Origin: Actinomadura sp. CNU-125
GTDB taxonomy: Bacteria; Actinomycetota; Actinomycetes; Streptosporangiales; Streptosporangiaceae
Direction of reading: 5' to 3'
Assembly: GCF_001942465.1 (NCBI RefSeq)
Contig: NZ_MKJY01000288.1
Span: 1 to 56,167 of the forward strand
DNA: 56,167 nucleotides
Position 1 is the stretch's first letter; every line of letters starts with the position of its first letter. The position numbers were made by a program, and so were the translations under genes. Positions 44,489-53,693 of the stretch are shown one piece after another. Under the pieces are notes generated by a model. The model saw nothing but the letters and a program-made list of their open reading frames with translations, did no database searches and was not told where the DNA came from.

Positions 44489-45648
44489 GCGACGTGCTGC
44501 GGACGCTGCGCGAGGCGCGTCCGGAGGGGCTGGACCCGGACGTGCCGGTTGACCCGGAGGTCCGGCGCGCGGAACTCGCGCGGGCGATGGCGGAAGCGCC
44601 GTCCGAACGGGACGTGCGCGAGCGCGCGAGGCGGAACGTCCGGCCGGTATGGGGGCTGGGCCTCGCCGCGGTGGGGGCCGCCGCCGCGCTGGCCGTGGCC
44701 GGCCTGACCGCGCTGGACGGGACGGGGCCGGAGCCGGGGCCGGGGACGGTCGCGGGCGAGGCGCCCGTCCGGACGCTCGACGCCGGGACCGTCCTGCTCG
44801 CGGCCGCCGAGAAGACCGAGCGGCGCCCAGTGGGGACGGGCGCGTACTGGTACGTGGAGCGGACCGACGCCCAGTACTACCGGGTGGGCGAGCCGGGCGC
44901 GCAGTACACGATCGTCGTCGCGTCCAAGGGCGAGACGTGGACGCCCGGTGAGCCGGGCGGCCGGATGGTGTCGCGCACGCAGCGGCTCGGGGCGAAGGCG
45001 GCGACCATGACGGACGCGGCGGCCTGGCGGCGCGCGGGGTCCCCGGCCACGTTCGAGGTGCAGGTGCCCATCGCGCCGGGTCAGAAGGAGAAGCTCAAGC
45101 CGCTGCAGGCGTCGACTGAGCCCGGGAAAGCGGAGACGAGCAGCTCGCCGCTCGTCGACGGGGACAAGGTGTTCTGGCTCGGCCGGAACGTGACCATCGC
45201 GGACCTGCGCGCGCTGCCCGCCGACCCGGCGAAGCTCGAAGCCGAGCTGCTGCGCTGGTACGAGGGGCACGACACCGAGACGGACGGCCGCCCGATGTCG
45301 TCGGACGCCTGGCTGTACCGCACGTCCGTCGGGCTGGTGATGGACATGCCCGTCACGCCGCAGGTGCGGGCCGCCGCGTTCCGGATGCTGGCCGGGCTGG
45401 AGTCGGTCGAGGGCGTGGGCGAGGTCGAGGACGCGCGCGGACGGACGGGCGACGCCGTCGCGTTCGACGAGCGGACGCCCCTCGGGACGATCCGGCACCG
45501 GCTCGTCATCGACCCGGAGAGCGGACGTGCGCTGGCCGAGGATCGGGTGCTGCGGGAGCCGGCCGCCGGAGTGGACCGGCCCGCCGGAACGGTGCTGAGT
45601 TCCGCCGCCGTGACGGCGATGGAATGGACGGACTCGGCACCGCGCTGA
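44485..45648 (+). CDS. CU044_5270-type membrane protein, partner of the sigma factor
   Basis: A 387-residue protein. A cytoplasmic N-terminus (VLRTLREARPEGLDPDVPVD) precedes one membrane helix (WGLGLAAVGAAAALAVAGLT); the outer domain has TGAYWYVERTDAQYYRVGEP, LPADPAKLEAELLRWYEGHD and RLVIDPESGRALAEDRVL. This is the family regularly encoded next to actinobacterial ECF sigma factors, and it probably acts as an anti-sigma or surface sensor. AAGGAGGAG precedes the ATG, which overlaps the sigma stop by 3 bp (ATGA). Confidence 0.88.
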   Translation: MSDVLRTLREARPEGLDPDVPVDPEVRRAELARAMAEAPSERDVRERARRNVRPVWGLGLAAVGAAAALAVAGLTALDGTGPEPGPGTVAGEAPVRTLDAGTVLLAAAEKTERRPVGTGAYWYVERTDAQYYRVGEPGAQYTIVVASKGETWTPGEPGGRMVSRTQRLGAKAATMTDAAAWRRAGSPATFEVQVPIAPGQKEKLKPLQASTEPGKAETSSSPLVDGDKVFWLGRNVTIADLRALPADPAKLEAELLRWYEGHDTETDGRPMSSDAWLYRTSVGLVMDMPVTPQVRAAAFRMLAGLESVEGVGEVEDARGRTGDAVAFDERTPLGTIRHRLVIDPESGRALAEDRVLREPAAGVDRPAGTVLSSAAVTAMEWTDSAPR

Positions 45649-45751
45649 TCCGTTCGCGGCATCGGTAATCGCAGGGGCGGTGCCATGGCCTTAACCGGGC
45701 CGGGCGCCGTCCCTTTGCGGGCGGCTCACGCGCCGCGTGATCGGTATGTGA

Positions 45752-46086
45752 TCAGGCGCTCTTCGGGGTTCGAGTCGTGGTCCGGCTGCGGTGCCGGGCG
45801 GATTTCTGTGCGGTCCTGCGCTGGGTCGCGGCGGCCCGGGCGCGGTTCAGGCTTTCCCTCACCTTGGCGGCGCCGCGCGTCGCGTGGCGGTATCGACGGC
45901 GCGTCCGGCGTAAACCGCGAGCACCTCCGAGACGGGGGGCGGCTGCCATTCCTCCTTGGGGGCGATGGGGACGATGGGCAGTTGGGTCGGCGTGGCTCCG
46001 GTGTCGGCATTGGCGGGCAGGGGGACGAGCGCGAGATGTGATCGGCAGTGCGGGCACTGCGTCCCCGGATGGGTGTCTCTGCTCAT
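45752..46086 (-). CDS. Small zinc-ribbon-like hypothetical protein
   Basis: About 110 residues. The N-terminus carries a CPHC motif (SRDTHPGTQCPHCRSHLALV) but no second Cys pair, followed by PIVPIAPKEEWQPPPVSEVL and AVYAGRAVDTATR. An indel near 45880 joins this to KVRESLNRARAAATQRRTAQ and a very basic tail ending TPKSA at 45752; without it the frame stops at 45859. I do not recognise the family. The basic tail suggests nucleic-acid or membrane contact (inference). It is divergent from ppk1. Confidence 0.5.
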
Positions 46087-46316
46087 AACAAGAATGATTA
46101 CCCAAGGGTCTGACAAAACGGCACCCCCAAATTAAGCGCCGGCCCGGTGGGGGCGCGCGGACGGGGCGGGCGGCGCGTCCCGGCGGGGTGCGGGACGGGG
46201 CACGGGACGCGGAGCGTGAGGGCGGGGGCGCGTTGCGGATCGGTGGCCGGAAGACCGGTTGATCAACTGGAACCGCGGGCACGATCTACGGTGTCTGACT
46301 CTTCGGCACCCCGTAA

Positions 46317-46338
46317 GTTCCACAGCCGTTCACCTTGG
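46317..46338 (+). promoter_or_regulatory. PHO-box-like direct repeat upstream of ppk1
   Basis: Two 11-nt units in tandem, GTTCCACAGCC (46317-46327) and GTTCACCTTGG (46328-46338). The second matches the actinomycete PhoP consensus GTTCACC and the spacing matches a PHO box. It ends 18 bp before the ppk1 start codon. A similar pair lies upstream of the CYTH-CHAD gene. Confidence 0.7.
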
Positions 46339-46355
46339 TCAGGAAAAATAAGAAC

Positions 46356-48440
46356 ATGACCGTCAATCCAGGACACATCCCCCGTCCCGCCGAAGCGCTG
46401 CCCGAAGACCGCTTCCTCGACCGGGAGGAGAGCTGGCTTCGCTTCAACCAGCGCGTTCTGGAGCTCGCCGAAGACCCGGCGCTGCCGCTGCTGGAGCGCG
46501 TCCGATTCCTGTCGATCTTCTCCAGCAACCTCGACGAGTTCTTCATGGTGCGGGTCGCGGGCCTCGCGCGCCGGATGGCGACCGGGCTGGCGGTGCAGTC
46601 GGCCAGCGGGCGGCAGCCGCGCGAGGTGCTGGAACGCACCGGGACGGTCGCGCACGAGCTGATGCTGCGGCACGTGGCCTGCTTCCGCGACGAGATCCGC
46701 CCGGCCCTCGGCAAAGAGGGCATCGACCTGCTGCGCTGGGACGAGCTGGCGGAGACCGAGCAGGAACGGCTGCGGAGGTTCTTCCGCGACCGCATATACC
46801 CCGTGCTCACGCCGCTGGTCGTCGACTCCGCGCACCCGTTCCCGTACATCTCGGGCCTGTCGCTCAACCTGGCCGTGATCGTCCGCGACCCGGAGACCGA
46901 CGCGACGATGTTCGCGCGCGTGAAGGTCCCGCCGCTGCTGCCGCGCTTCATCGAGGCGTCCCCCGACCGGTTCACCCCGCTCGAAGACGTCATCGCCGCG
47001 CACCTCGGGCAGCTGTTCGTCGGCATGGAGGTCGTCGAGCACCACGCGTTCCGCGTCACCCGCAACCAGGACCTCGAAATCGACGAGGACATCAGCGAAG
47101 GGCTGCTGCAGGCCCTCGAACGGGAGCTGCTGCGGCGCCGGTTCGGGCCGGTCGTCCGGCTGGAGGTCGAGGAGTCGATCTCCGCGGGCGTGCTGGAGCT
47201 GCTGACGACCGAACTGGCCGTCCACGAGGGCCAGATCTACCGGGTGGGCGGGCCGCTCGACCTCGGCGGCCTCGCCGCGATCGCCGACCTCGACCGTCCC
47301 GAGCTGAAGTACCCGCCGTTCGTCCCGTCGAAGGAGGCGATCCCGGAGGACGCGAGCATCTTCGCCGCGATCCGCACCCGGGACGTGCTCGTCCAGCACC
47401 CCTACGACTCGTTCACGACGACCGTGCAGCGGCTCATCGACGACGCCGCCGTCGACCCGCGCGTCCTGGCGATCAAGCAGACGCTGTACCGGACGAGCGG
47501 CGACTCCCCGATCGTCGACGCGCTCATGAACGCGGCCGAGGCGGGCAAGCAGGTCGTCGTGGTCGTGGAGCTGAAGGCCCGGTTCGACGAGCGCGCCAAC
47601 ATCGCGTGGGCGCGCAAGCTGGAGACCGCCGGATGCCATGTCGTCTACGGGTTCGTCGGGCTGAAGACGCACTGCAAGCTCGCGCTCGTCGTCCGCCAGG
47701 ACCCGGACGGCGTCCTGCGCCGCTACTGCCACATCGGCACCGGCAACTACCACCCGAAGACCGCCCGCCTCTACGAGGACTTCGGGCTGCTGACGGCCGA
47801 CCCGGAAGTCGGCGAGGACGTCAGCGCGCTGTTCAACCACCTCACCGGCTACTCGCGGCAGGGCTCATACCACCGGCTCCTCGTCGCGCCGCACAGCCTC
47901 CGGTCGGGCCTCGTGCAGCGCGTCGAGCACGAGATCGACAACCACCGCGCCGGGCATCCCGCGCGGGTCCGCATCAAGTGCAACTCGCTCGTCGACGAGG
48001 TCCTGATCGACGCCCTGTACCGGGCGTCGCGCGCGGGCGTCCCGGTGGACGTGTGGGTGCGCGGCATATGCGCGCTGCGCCCCGGCGTGCCCGGCCTGTC
48101 GGAGACGATCCGGGTCCGCAGCGTCCTCGGACGGTTCCTGGAGCACTCCCGCGTCTTCGCGTTCGACAACGGCGGCGACCCGGAGGTGTGGCTCGGCAGC
48201 GCCGACCTGATGCACCGCAACCTCGACCGCCGCGTCGAGGCGCTCGTCACCGTCACCGACCGGGCGCAGCGCGACCGGCTGATCGACCTCATCGACATGG
48301 CGATGGACCCCGGCGCGCACGCCTGGTGCCTGGACGGCGAAGGCACCTGGACGCGCAACACCCCCTTCCCCGGCGAGACCCTGCACGACATCCAGACCCA
48401 CCTGGTCCGGAGCCGCCGCTGGAGGACGGTCGATGGCTGA
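46356..48440 (+). CDS. ppk1: Polyphosphate kinase 1
   Basis: A 694-residue PPK1 that reversibly makes polyphosphate from ATP. The domains are complete: N-terminal [20 protein letters not shown] and [20 protein letters not shown]; head domain [17 protein letters not shown]; and the PLD-like C-terminal domains with [34 protein letters not shown], the phospho-His block [20 protein letters not shown] and [23 protein letters not shown] 46356 is chosen; an in-frame GTG at 46335 lies inside the PHO box. Its end overlaps the NUDIX gene by 8 bp. Confidence 0.97.
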   Translation: MTVNPGHIPRPAEALPEDRFLDREESWLRFNQRVLELAEDPALPLLERVRFLSIFSSNLDEFFMVRVAGLARRMATGLAVQSASGRQPREVLERTGTVAHELMLRHVACFRDEIRPALGKEGIDLLRWDELAETEQERLRRFFRDRIYPVLTPLVVDSAHPFPYISGLSLNLAVIVRDPETDATMFARVKVPPLLPRFIEASPDRFTPLEDVIAAHLGQLFVGMEVVEHHAFRVTRNQDLEIDEDISEGLLQALERELLRRRFGPVVRLEVEESISAGVLELLTTELAVHEGQIYRVGGPLDLGGLAAIADLDRPELKYPPFVPSKEAIPEDASIFAAIRTRDVLVQHPYDSFTTTVQRLIDDAAVDPRVLAIKQTLYRTSGDSPIVDALMNAAEAGKQVVVVVELKARFDERANIAWARKLETAGCHVVYGFVGLKTHCKLALVVRQDPDGVLRRYCHIGTGNYHPKTARLYEDFGLLTADPEVGEDVSALFNHLTGYSRQGSYHRLLVAPHSLRSGLVQRVEHEIDNHRAGHPARVRIKCNSLVDEVLIDALYRASRAGVPVDVWVRGICALRPGVPGLSETIRVRSVLGRFLEHSRVFAFDNGGDPEVWLGSADLMHRNLDRRVEALVTVTDRAQRDRLIDLIDMAMDPGAHAWCLDGEGTWTRNTPFPGETLHDIQTHLVRSRRWRTVDG

Positions 48441-49347
48441 CGACGAAACGACGACGACGGACCGGACGGACCGGACGGACGGGACGGACCGGACGATCCG
48501 TGCGGCCGGGGCGCTGCTCTGGCGGGACGGCCCCGAGTTCGCGGTGATCCACCGCCCACGCTACGACGACTGGTCGCTGCCGAAAGGGAAGGTGGACCCG
48601 GGCGAGCACGTGCTGCGCGCCGCCGTCCGCGAGGTCGAGGAGGAGACCGGGATCGTCCCCCGGCTCGGCCGCCGTCTCCCGACCGGCATGTACACGCTGG
48701 GGAAACGGACGAAACGCGTCGACTGGTGGGCGGCGCGGCCGGTCGCCGACGCGGCGTTCGTCCCGAACGAGGAAGTCGACCGGATCGAGTGGCTGCCGCC
48801 CGACCGGGCCGCCCGGCGGCTGACGTACCGGCACGACGCCGAACTGCTCGACGAGTTCCTCGCGGGCCCGCTGCGCACCCGTCCGCTGGTGATCCTGCGG
48901 CACGCGTCCGCCCACGCGAAGGAGGACTGGCGGGACGCCGACGAGCTGCGGCCGCTCGACGCCGCCGGACGCGCCGACGCCGTCCGGCTGTCGGCGCTGC
49001 TGTCGTCGTTCGGGCCCGTCCGGCTGGTGAGCTCCGCGACGGGCCGCTGCGTCGAGACCGTCCTGCCGCACGCCCGCCGCACCCGCGCGGCCGTCACCAC
49101 CGACGGCGCGTTCACGGTCGGCGACACCGCCCCCGGACGGGCCGTCGAGCGGCTCCTCGAACTCGTCGCCGACGGCGTCCCGACGGTCGTCTGCACGCAC
49201 GGCGAGATCGTCGAGGAGCTCGTCACCGGGCTGTGCCGGGAGCTGGGCGAGAAGGTCCCCGACGACCCGTGCCTGGCGAAGGGCGAGTTCTGGGTCGCCC
49301 ACATCGCGGGCAACGCCATGCCCGCCCTGGAACGCCACAACCCCTGA
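48433..49347 (+). CDS. mutT1: NUDIX hydrolase fused to histidine phosphatase (MutT1-like)
   Basis: A 304-residue two-domain protein as in mycobacterial MutT1. After a repetitive [14 protein letters not shown]-terminus, the NUDIX domain has [20 protein letters not shown] with the box REVEEETGI; the C-terminal SixA-like domain has [20 protein letters not shown] (phospho-His in RHAS), [17 protein letters not shown] and [16 protein letters not shown]. The enzyme cleans 8-oxo-GTP or diadenosine polyphosphates. Coupled to ppk1 by an 8-bp overlap, the same gene order as in Mycobacterium tuberculosis. Confidence 0.93.
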   Translation: MADDETTTTDRTDRTDGTDRTIRAAGALLWRDGPEFAVIHRPRYDDWSLPKGKVDPGEHVLRAAVREVEEETGIVPRLGRRLPTGMYTLGKRTKRVDWWAARPVADAAFVPNEEVDRIEWLPPDRAARRLTYRHDAELLDEFLAGPLRTRPLVILRHASAHAKEDWRDADELRPLDAAGRADAVRLSALLSSFGPVRLVSSATGRCVETVLPHARRTRAAVTTDGAFTVGDTAPGRAVERLLELVADGVPTVVCTHGEIVEELVTGLCRELGEKVPDDPCLAKGEFWVAHIAGNAMPALERHNP

Positions 49348-49390
49348 CCGAGACCGAGGCCCCGGAGGCTGTTCACCGCGGGGAACGGGG

Positions 49391-50883
49391 CTAGAAGGAC
49401 GGGCCCAGGGTGCGGGACCACGTCACGGCCAGCCGGTCGCGGGCGGTCTCCGCGCGGCACTCCTCCCGCCCGTACAGCAGGCCGAGCGCGAACGCGTCCT
49501 GCGGCGTCCGCGCGCGCCCCTTGACGGCCCGCAGCCGCTCCATCGCGAGCACGCCGTCCTGGTGTTCCCCGAGCACCTCCTGGATGCGCTTGGCGTCCTT
49601 GGCGACCCGCTTCGCCGCCGCGCCCAGGACGGGCGTCGCCAGCTCCGCCGCGTAGCGCGCGCGCTTGGCGGCCTTCCGGGTTTCGTGCCGCGCGAGGTCC
49701 GGGTCCTCGGCCGTTTCGATCGTCCGGTACTGGCGCGCCATCCGCTCCCAAACCCGCGAGACCAGGACCGGCAGCTCCTTGCGCGCCTTGCGCTGCGCGC
49801 GCTCGCCCAGCGGCGGGTCGGCGATCAGCGCGTCGAGCGCGTCGAGCAGCTCGAAGTAGCGGGGCTCCTTCAGCGCCAGGTTCATCCGCCGGTACGCGCC
49901 GCGCTCGCGCCGGGCGAGGTCGTCGACGAAGAACGACGGGCCGTCCGCGAACCGCATGCGCAGCACCTCCAGGTCGCGGACCTCGCCCAGGACCGCCGCC
50001 AGCCACCGCAGCTCCGCCTGCAGCGGCTCGGTCCGCGCCGGGTCGAGCACCGGCCGGTACGCCTGCAGCGTGCTGCGCAGCCGCCGCGTCGCGACCCGCA
50101 TCCGGTGGACGGCGTCGTTCTCGCCCAGCCGCGCCCGCGGGTCGAACTCGATCAGGCTTTCGAGGTGCGCCGCGAGGTAGCCCAGCACGGCGTCGCCCGC
50201 GGTCACCGTCGGCAGCTTCCCGTTGGCGGTCAGCTCCCGCAGCCGCGCCCGCGTCGCGGCCCGCGCCGCCGCGCCCGGCGCCGCCGCACGTCCGCGCCGA
50301 GCAGCCGGCCGAGCTTGGACGACGACTTCGCCTTCCGCGCGCCCGCCTTCCGCAGCCGCTTGCCCGCCGCCTTCAGCAGTTCCGGCCCTGGCCGCCGCCG
50401 AGTTCGACCTCGATCTCCCGCCACCGCCGCGGCTCGTCCCCTTCCTCCCGGTACGCCGAGACGAGGTCGTCGGCGACCTCCGCGAGGACCGTGCCGTCGC
50501 CGTCCCGCAGGGCCACGACCGTCCGCGGTCTCCAGCGTCGCGACGGGCGCCAGCTCGGCGCCGCGCGTGTGCACGGCGACGAGCCCGGCGAGCCGCGGCG
50601 GGACGACGCGCGGGCGGCCGAGCGGCGCGCGATGCTCCTGCTTGCCGTCCGGCCCGGCCGGGACCTTCAGGTGCCAGCCGGAGTCGTCGCCGCCGCGGCG
50701 CCGCCGCAGCGTGATCCCGTGCGCGGCGAGCCGCAGGTCGGCGGTGTCGAAGTAGGTCGCGTGCAGTTCGTGGACGCGCGGCGCCGCGGCCGCCGACACC
50801 CCCGGAAGATCGTCCAGCGGCGGGAGAACGAACCCCGCCTCCGCGTCGTACTTCTGCTCGATCTCCAGGTGCCGGTCGGCCAC
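49391..50883 (-). CDS. CYTH-CHAD domain protein, frame-shifted
   Basis: About 497 residues. The N-terminal CYTH domain (HLEIEQKYDAEAGFVLP; HATYFDTADLRLAAHGITLR; WHLKVPAGPDGKQEHRAPLG; TVVALRDGDGTVLAEVADDL; WREIEVELGGGQG) hydrolyses triphosphates. The C-terminal CHAD domain binds polyphosphate (NDAVHRMRVATRRLRSTLQA; LEVLRMRFADGPSFFVDDL; ARHETRKAAKRARYAAEL; GVLAMERLRAVKGRART). The frame shifts near 50535, 50390 and 50290, always within G/C runs. GTG 50883 is chosen for its GGAGG. Convergent with mutT1, 43 bp apart, and preceded by a PHO-box-like repeat. Confidence 0.85.
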
Positions 50884-50932
50884 GATGCGCCCTCCTACCA
50901 CGAGTTAAAGCCCACGTGACGAGCATTTCACG

Positions 50933-50954
50933 CGAAGGTGAACAGGGATAGAAC
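50933..50954 (-). promoter_or_regulatory. PHO-box-like direct repeat upstream of CYTH-CHAD
   Basis: On the minus strand two 11-nt units follow one another: GTTCTATCCCT (50954-50944) and GTTCACCTTCG (50943-50933). The second repeats the GTTCACCTT of the ppk1 box. The pair is framed by CGAGCATT (50920-50927) and AATGCTCG (50958-50965), an 8-bp inverted repeat. It lies 50 bp from the start codon. Confidence 0.65.
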
Positions 50955-51029
50955 GCGAATGCTCGGTAACCCGCGGAACCTCGACACCTCCGACGCGCCG
51001 CCCGGCGTGCCGCCCGCCGTCGCGGTGGG

Positions 51030-52100
51030 TCAGTACGCGTGATCGCCGTAGGTGATGTAGCCGTTGTCGCCGCCCGTGTACCAGGTCTCGCGGTCGGCGG
51101 CGGCCAGGGGCAGGCCGGCGCGGAACCGTTCGACGAGGTCGGGGTTGGCGATGTAGGCGCGGCCGTAACTGACCAGGTCGGCGCCGTTCGCGAGCCACCG
51201 TTCGCCCTGCTCCCGGGTGGCGGGCTCGGGGTCGCTCGGCGCGGCCGGGTTCATGATGAGCGTGCCCGGCCACGACTTGCGCAGGCGCATCAGGGTCTCG
51301 TCGTCGGTGGTGGCGAGCAGGTGGACGTAGGCGAGGCCGAGCGGGGCGAGCGCGTCCAGCAGGGCTCCGTAGAGGTCCGGGACGTCCTCCTCGATCGCGT
51401 CCCAGATCCGGTTGCCGGGCGACAGGCGGATGCCGACGCGGTCGGCGCCGACGGCGTCCGCCGCCGCCTCCACCGCCTCGACCGCGAACCGGATGCGGCC
51501 GGTGATCGAACCGCCGTAGCGGTCGGTGCGCCGGTTCGCGCTCGACGACAGGAACTGCCCGATCAGGTAGCCGTTCGCGCCGTGCAGTTCGACGCCGTCG
51601 AACCCGGCGTCGATCGCGCGGCGCGCCGCGGTGCCGAACACGCCCGCCTCGTCCCGCGCCTCGGCGGTGCTCAGCGCGCGGGGCTCCGGGGCGGGCAGCA
51701 TCCCCTTGGGGCCGGTGAACAGCTCGGCTTCCAGCCGGACGGCCGACGGCGCGACGGGCGTGTACCCGGCGACCTCGGGGTGCCCGACGCGTCCGCCGTG
51801 CATGAGCTGCGCGAAGATCCGCCCGCCGTTGGCGTGGACCGCCCCGGTCACCGGACGCCACGCGGCGACCTGCTCGTCGTTGTGCAGGCCGGGCGTGAAG
51901 GGGTTCGACTGGCCCTGCAGGCTCGGCTGCACGCCCTCGCTGACGATCAGCCCGGCGGTGGCGCGCTGGGCGTAGTAGGCCGCGGTGGAGGCGGTCGCCA
52001 GCCCGTCCGCGGCCACCCGGGCGCGCGACATCGGGGCCATCACGAGGCGGTTGGGGAGGGTCAGCCCGCCCATGCGGTAGGAGTCGAAAAAGCCGGTCAT
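51030..52100 (-). CDS. Old-yellow-enzyme-type alkene reductase
   Basis: A 356-residue FMN-dependent NADPH:flavin oxidoreductase. Motifs: LPNRLVMAPMSRARVAADGL, AYYAQRATAGLIVSEGVQPS, FAQLMHGGRVGH, AIDAGFDGVELHGANGYLIG with the catalytic His-Asn pair, QFLSSSANRRTDRYGGSITG and a C-terminal GADLVSYGRAYIANPDLVER. These enzymes reduce activated C=C bonds of enals, enones, maleimides and nitro compounds, often in electrophile stress. It is divergent from a MerR regulator with a MerR-type operator between them. Confidence 0.95.
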   Translation of the reverse strand: MTGFFDSYRMGGLTLPNRLVMAPMSRARVAADGLATASTAAYYAQRATAGLIVSEGVQPSLQGQSNPFTPGLHNDEQVAAWRPVTGAVHANGGRIFAQLMHGGRVGHPEVAGYTPVAPSAVRLEAELFTGPKGMLPAPEPRALSTAEARDEAGVFGTAARRAIDAGFDGVELHGANGYLIGQFLSSSANRRTDRYGGSITGRIRFAVEAVEAAADAVGADRVGIRLSPGNRIWDAIEEDVPDLYGALLDALAPLGLAYVHLLATTDDETLMRLRKSWPGTLIMNPAAPSDPEPATREQGERWLANGADLVSYGRAYIANPDLVERFRAGLPLAAADRETWYTGGDNGYITYGDHAY

Positions 52101-52137
52101 CGGTCAGTTCCTTTCCGTAGATGCGGTTACGCTAAAA

Positions 52138-52155
52138 CCTCACGTTCACGTGAGG
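52138..52155. promoter_or_regulatory. MerR operator CCTCACG-TTCA-CGTGAGG
   Basis: A perfect 7-bp inverted repeat with a 4-nt spacer between the OYE and MerR start codons. On the minus strand it lies within a long promoter spacer (TTGCCC, then about 19-20 nt, then TAGCGT), the arrangement MerR proteins activate by twisting DNA. It differs from the SoxR consensus CCTCAAGTTAACTTGAGG at few positions. Confidence 0.75.
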
Positions 52156-52196
52156 GGCAAGGTGATACGGGTCACCTTGGGAGCGAAGGGGACGGC

Positions 52197-52622
52197 ATGC
52201 GCATCGGGGATCTGGCCGCGCGGACGGGCGTCAGCGTGCGGGCGCTGCGGTACTACGAGGAGCAGCATCTGCTCGCGCCCGCGCGCAGCGGCAGCGGGCA
52301 GCGGCACTACCGGGACGAGGACGTGGACCGCGTCCGGCTCATCCGGCTGCTGCTCGGCGCGGGGCTGACCAGCGACGCGATCCGGCCGATCATGCCGTGC
52401 GTCGCCACCGGCGTCGCGACGGCCGGGATGCTGGACCGGCTCGCCGCCGAGCGGGACCGCATCGACGGGCAGCTCCGCGACCTCGCGGAGACGCGGGACC
52501 GGCTGGACCGGGTCATCGAACTGGGGTACGAGCACGCCCGCGGCGAGCATCCCCGCGCCGAACGCCCCCGCAGCGAGCGAGCCCACGCCGAGCGAGCCCA
52601 CGCCGGGCACGCGTCCTGCTGA
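52197..52622 (+). CDS. MerR-family transcriptional regulator
   Basis: A 141-residue MerR protein: MRIGDLAARTGVSVRALRYY, EEQHLLAPARSGSGQRHYRD and VRLIRLLLGAGLTSDAIRP, followed by a dimerisation helix (AAERDRIDGQLRDLAETRDR). The C-terminus is an Ala/Glu/Arg/His repeat ending in Cys. It has only two Cys (MPCVATG and the last residue), so it lacks the iron-sulfur cluster motif of SoxR. It probably activates the divergent OYE gene in response to electrophiles through these thiols (inference). Confidence 0.93.
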   Translation: MRIGDLAARTGVSVRALRYYEEQHLLAPARSGSGQRHYRDEDVDRVRLIRLLLGAGLTSDAIRPIMPCVATGVATAGMLDRLAAERDRIDGQLRDLAETRDRLDRVIELGYEHARGEHPRAERPRSERAHAERAHAGHASC

Positions 52623-52700
52623 CGGCCTCCCCCCTCATCCCCCTTCATCCCCCCTCATCCCCCTTGGCATCGGGCCGGTGCGCGTGCGAACAATGGGGCC

Positions 52701-53111
52701 ATGGATGCGGAAGAGCTGTACCGGCGCTGGCTGTTCGACGCGTGGTCGGGCGACTACGGCGTCCTCGACGAGATCATGGCGCCGGACTTCGTGGGGCACT
52801 GGCCCGCGACGGAGGTACGCGGGCCGAAGGAGGCCGCCGAGCAGATCCGCCACTCGCGCCACCTGTTCTCCGACATCGTGAACACGCTGGACGTCGGGCC
52901 GGTGGTGGGCGGCGACACGGTGGCGGCCCGGTGGACGTTCCACGGGACGTACCAGGGCGGCGTGCCCGGCGCGATGGCGTCGCCGGGGACGCGCGTGTCG
53001 TTCGTCGGGCACGACATCTTCCGCGTCGCGGGCGGGCGGCTCGCCGAGTACTGGGTGGTGTCCGACGGTGTGGGGCTGATGACGGAACTCGGAGCGTTCG
53101 GCGACAGCTGA
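52701..53111 (+). CDS. SnoaL-like ester cyclase family protein
   Basis: A 136-residue NTF2-fold protein: DAEELYRRWLFDAWSGDYGV, EIMAPDFVGHWPATEVRGPK, TVAARWTFHGTYQGG and VGHDIFRVAGGRLAEYWVVS. It is the SnoaL/ester-cyclase form found as polyketide cyclases and in general catabolism. The role is unknown. A C-rich tract with repeated CCCCCTCAT units (52625-52670) precedes it. It appears to be transcribed alone. Confidence 0.85.
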   Translation: MDAEELYRRWLFDAWSGDYGVLDEIMAPDFVGHWPATEVRGPKEAAEQIRHSRHLFSDIVNTLDVGPVVGGDTVAARWTFHGTYQGGVPGAMASPGTRVSFVGHDIFRVAGGRLAEYWVVSDGVGLMTELGAFGDS

Positions 53112-53155
53112 ACGTCTAAGGTCGGAAAGTCCGTCCCGTCCGACGAGGGAGTGCG

Positions 53156-53653
53156 ATGTCCGGCAACAGGTCGTCCGTGCCGTACGTGCCGCCGGAGGTT
53201 GCCACGCGCGTGGTGGAACTGCTCGGGAAGGGGCAGTTGGTCAAGGCGGTCGCCGAGGTGCGCAAGGCGACCGGCGCGGACCTCGTGAGCGCCAAGTCCT
53301 GCATCGACGAGATGCGGCTGGAGTGGATCGGCGCGCAGGTCCCCGTCGAGGCCGAGGAGAAGGCCCGCGCGCTGCTGGGCGAGGGGCGGGCGAAGGACGC
53401 GGTGAAGCTCGTCCGGGACGCGGGCGGGCTCGGGCGCAGCGAGGGCAAGGACTTCGTGCGGGCGCTGCAGGCCGGCTGGCGGCGCGGCCGGACCGGCCGG
53501 ACCGCCGGGACGGACGGGCCGGGCGGGACGCTCGCGGACCGCGCGCGCGGGTTCGTCGACGCGGACGACCACGCGTCGGCCGTCGCGCTGGTGCGGGACG
53601 AGACGGGGATGAACGCCGAGGAGGCGGAGCGTTTCGTGGACGCGCTCGACTGA
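53156..53653 (+). CDS. Protein with three L7/L12-like repeats
   Basis: A 165-residue protein built from three copies of a helix-turn-helix unit resembling the C-terminal domain of ribosomal protein L7/L12: VVELLGKGQLVKAVAEVRKA with GADLVSAKSCID; ARALLGEGRAKDAVKLVRDA with LGRSEGKDFVRAL; and GFVDADDHASAVALVRDETG with MNAEEAERFVDAL. Spacer regions are basic (GWRRGRTGRTAG). Actinobacteria have small proteins with one such unit of unknown function. A tandem array suggests protein or GTPase binding (inference). It has no evident operon partner. Confidence 0.75.
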   Translation: MSGNRSSVPYVPPEVATRVVELLGKGQLVKAVAEVRKATGADLVSAKSCIDEMRLEWIGAQVPVEAEEKARALLGEGRAKDAVKLVRDAGGLGRSEGKDFVRALQAGWRRGRTGRTAGTDGPGGTLADRARGFVDADDHASAVALVRDETGMNAEEAERFVDALD

Positions 53654-53693
53654 GCGGCGCGCGCCGGCAGGGCCCCGGTAGGGCGATCTAGCC

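Noticed and set aside
52625..52672. CCCCCTCAT repeats considered as a CRISPR-like array
   Set aside because: Units are about 13 nt, contiguous and lack unique spacers; this is a simple C-rich tandem tract before the SnoaL gene.
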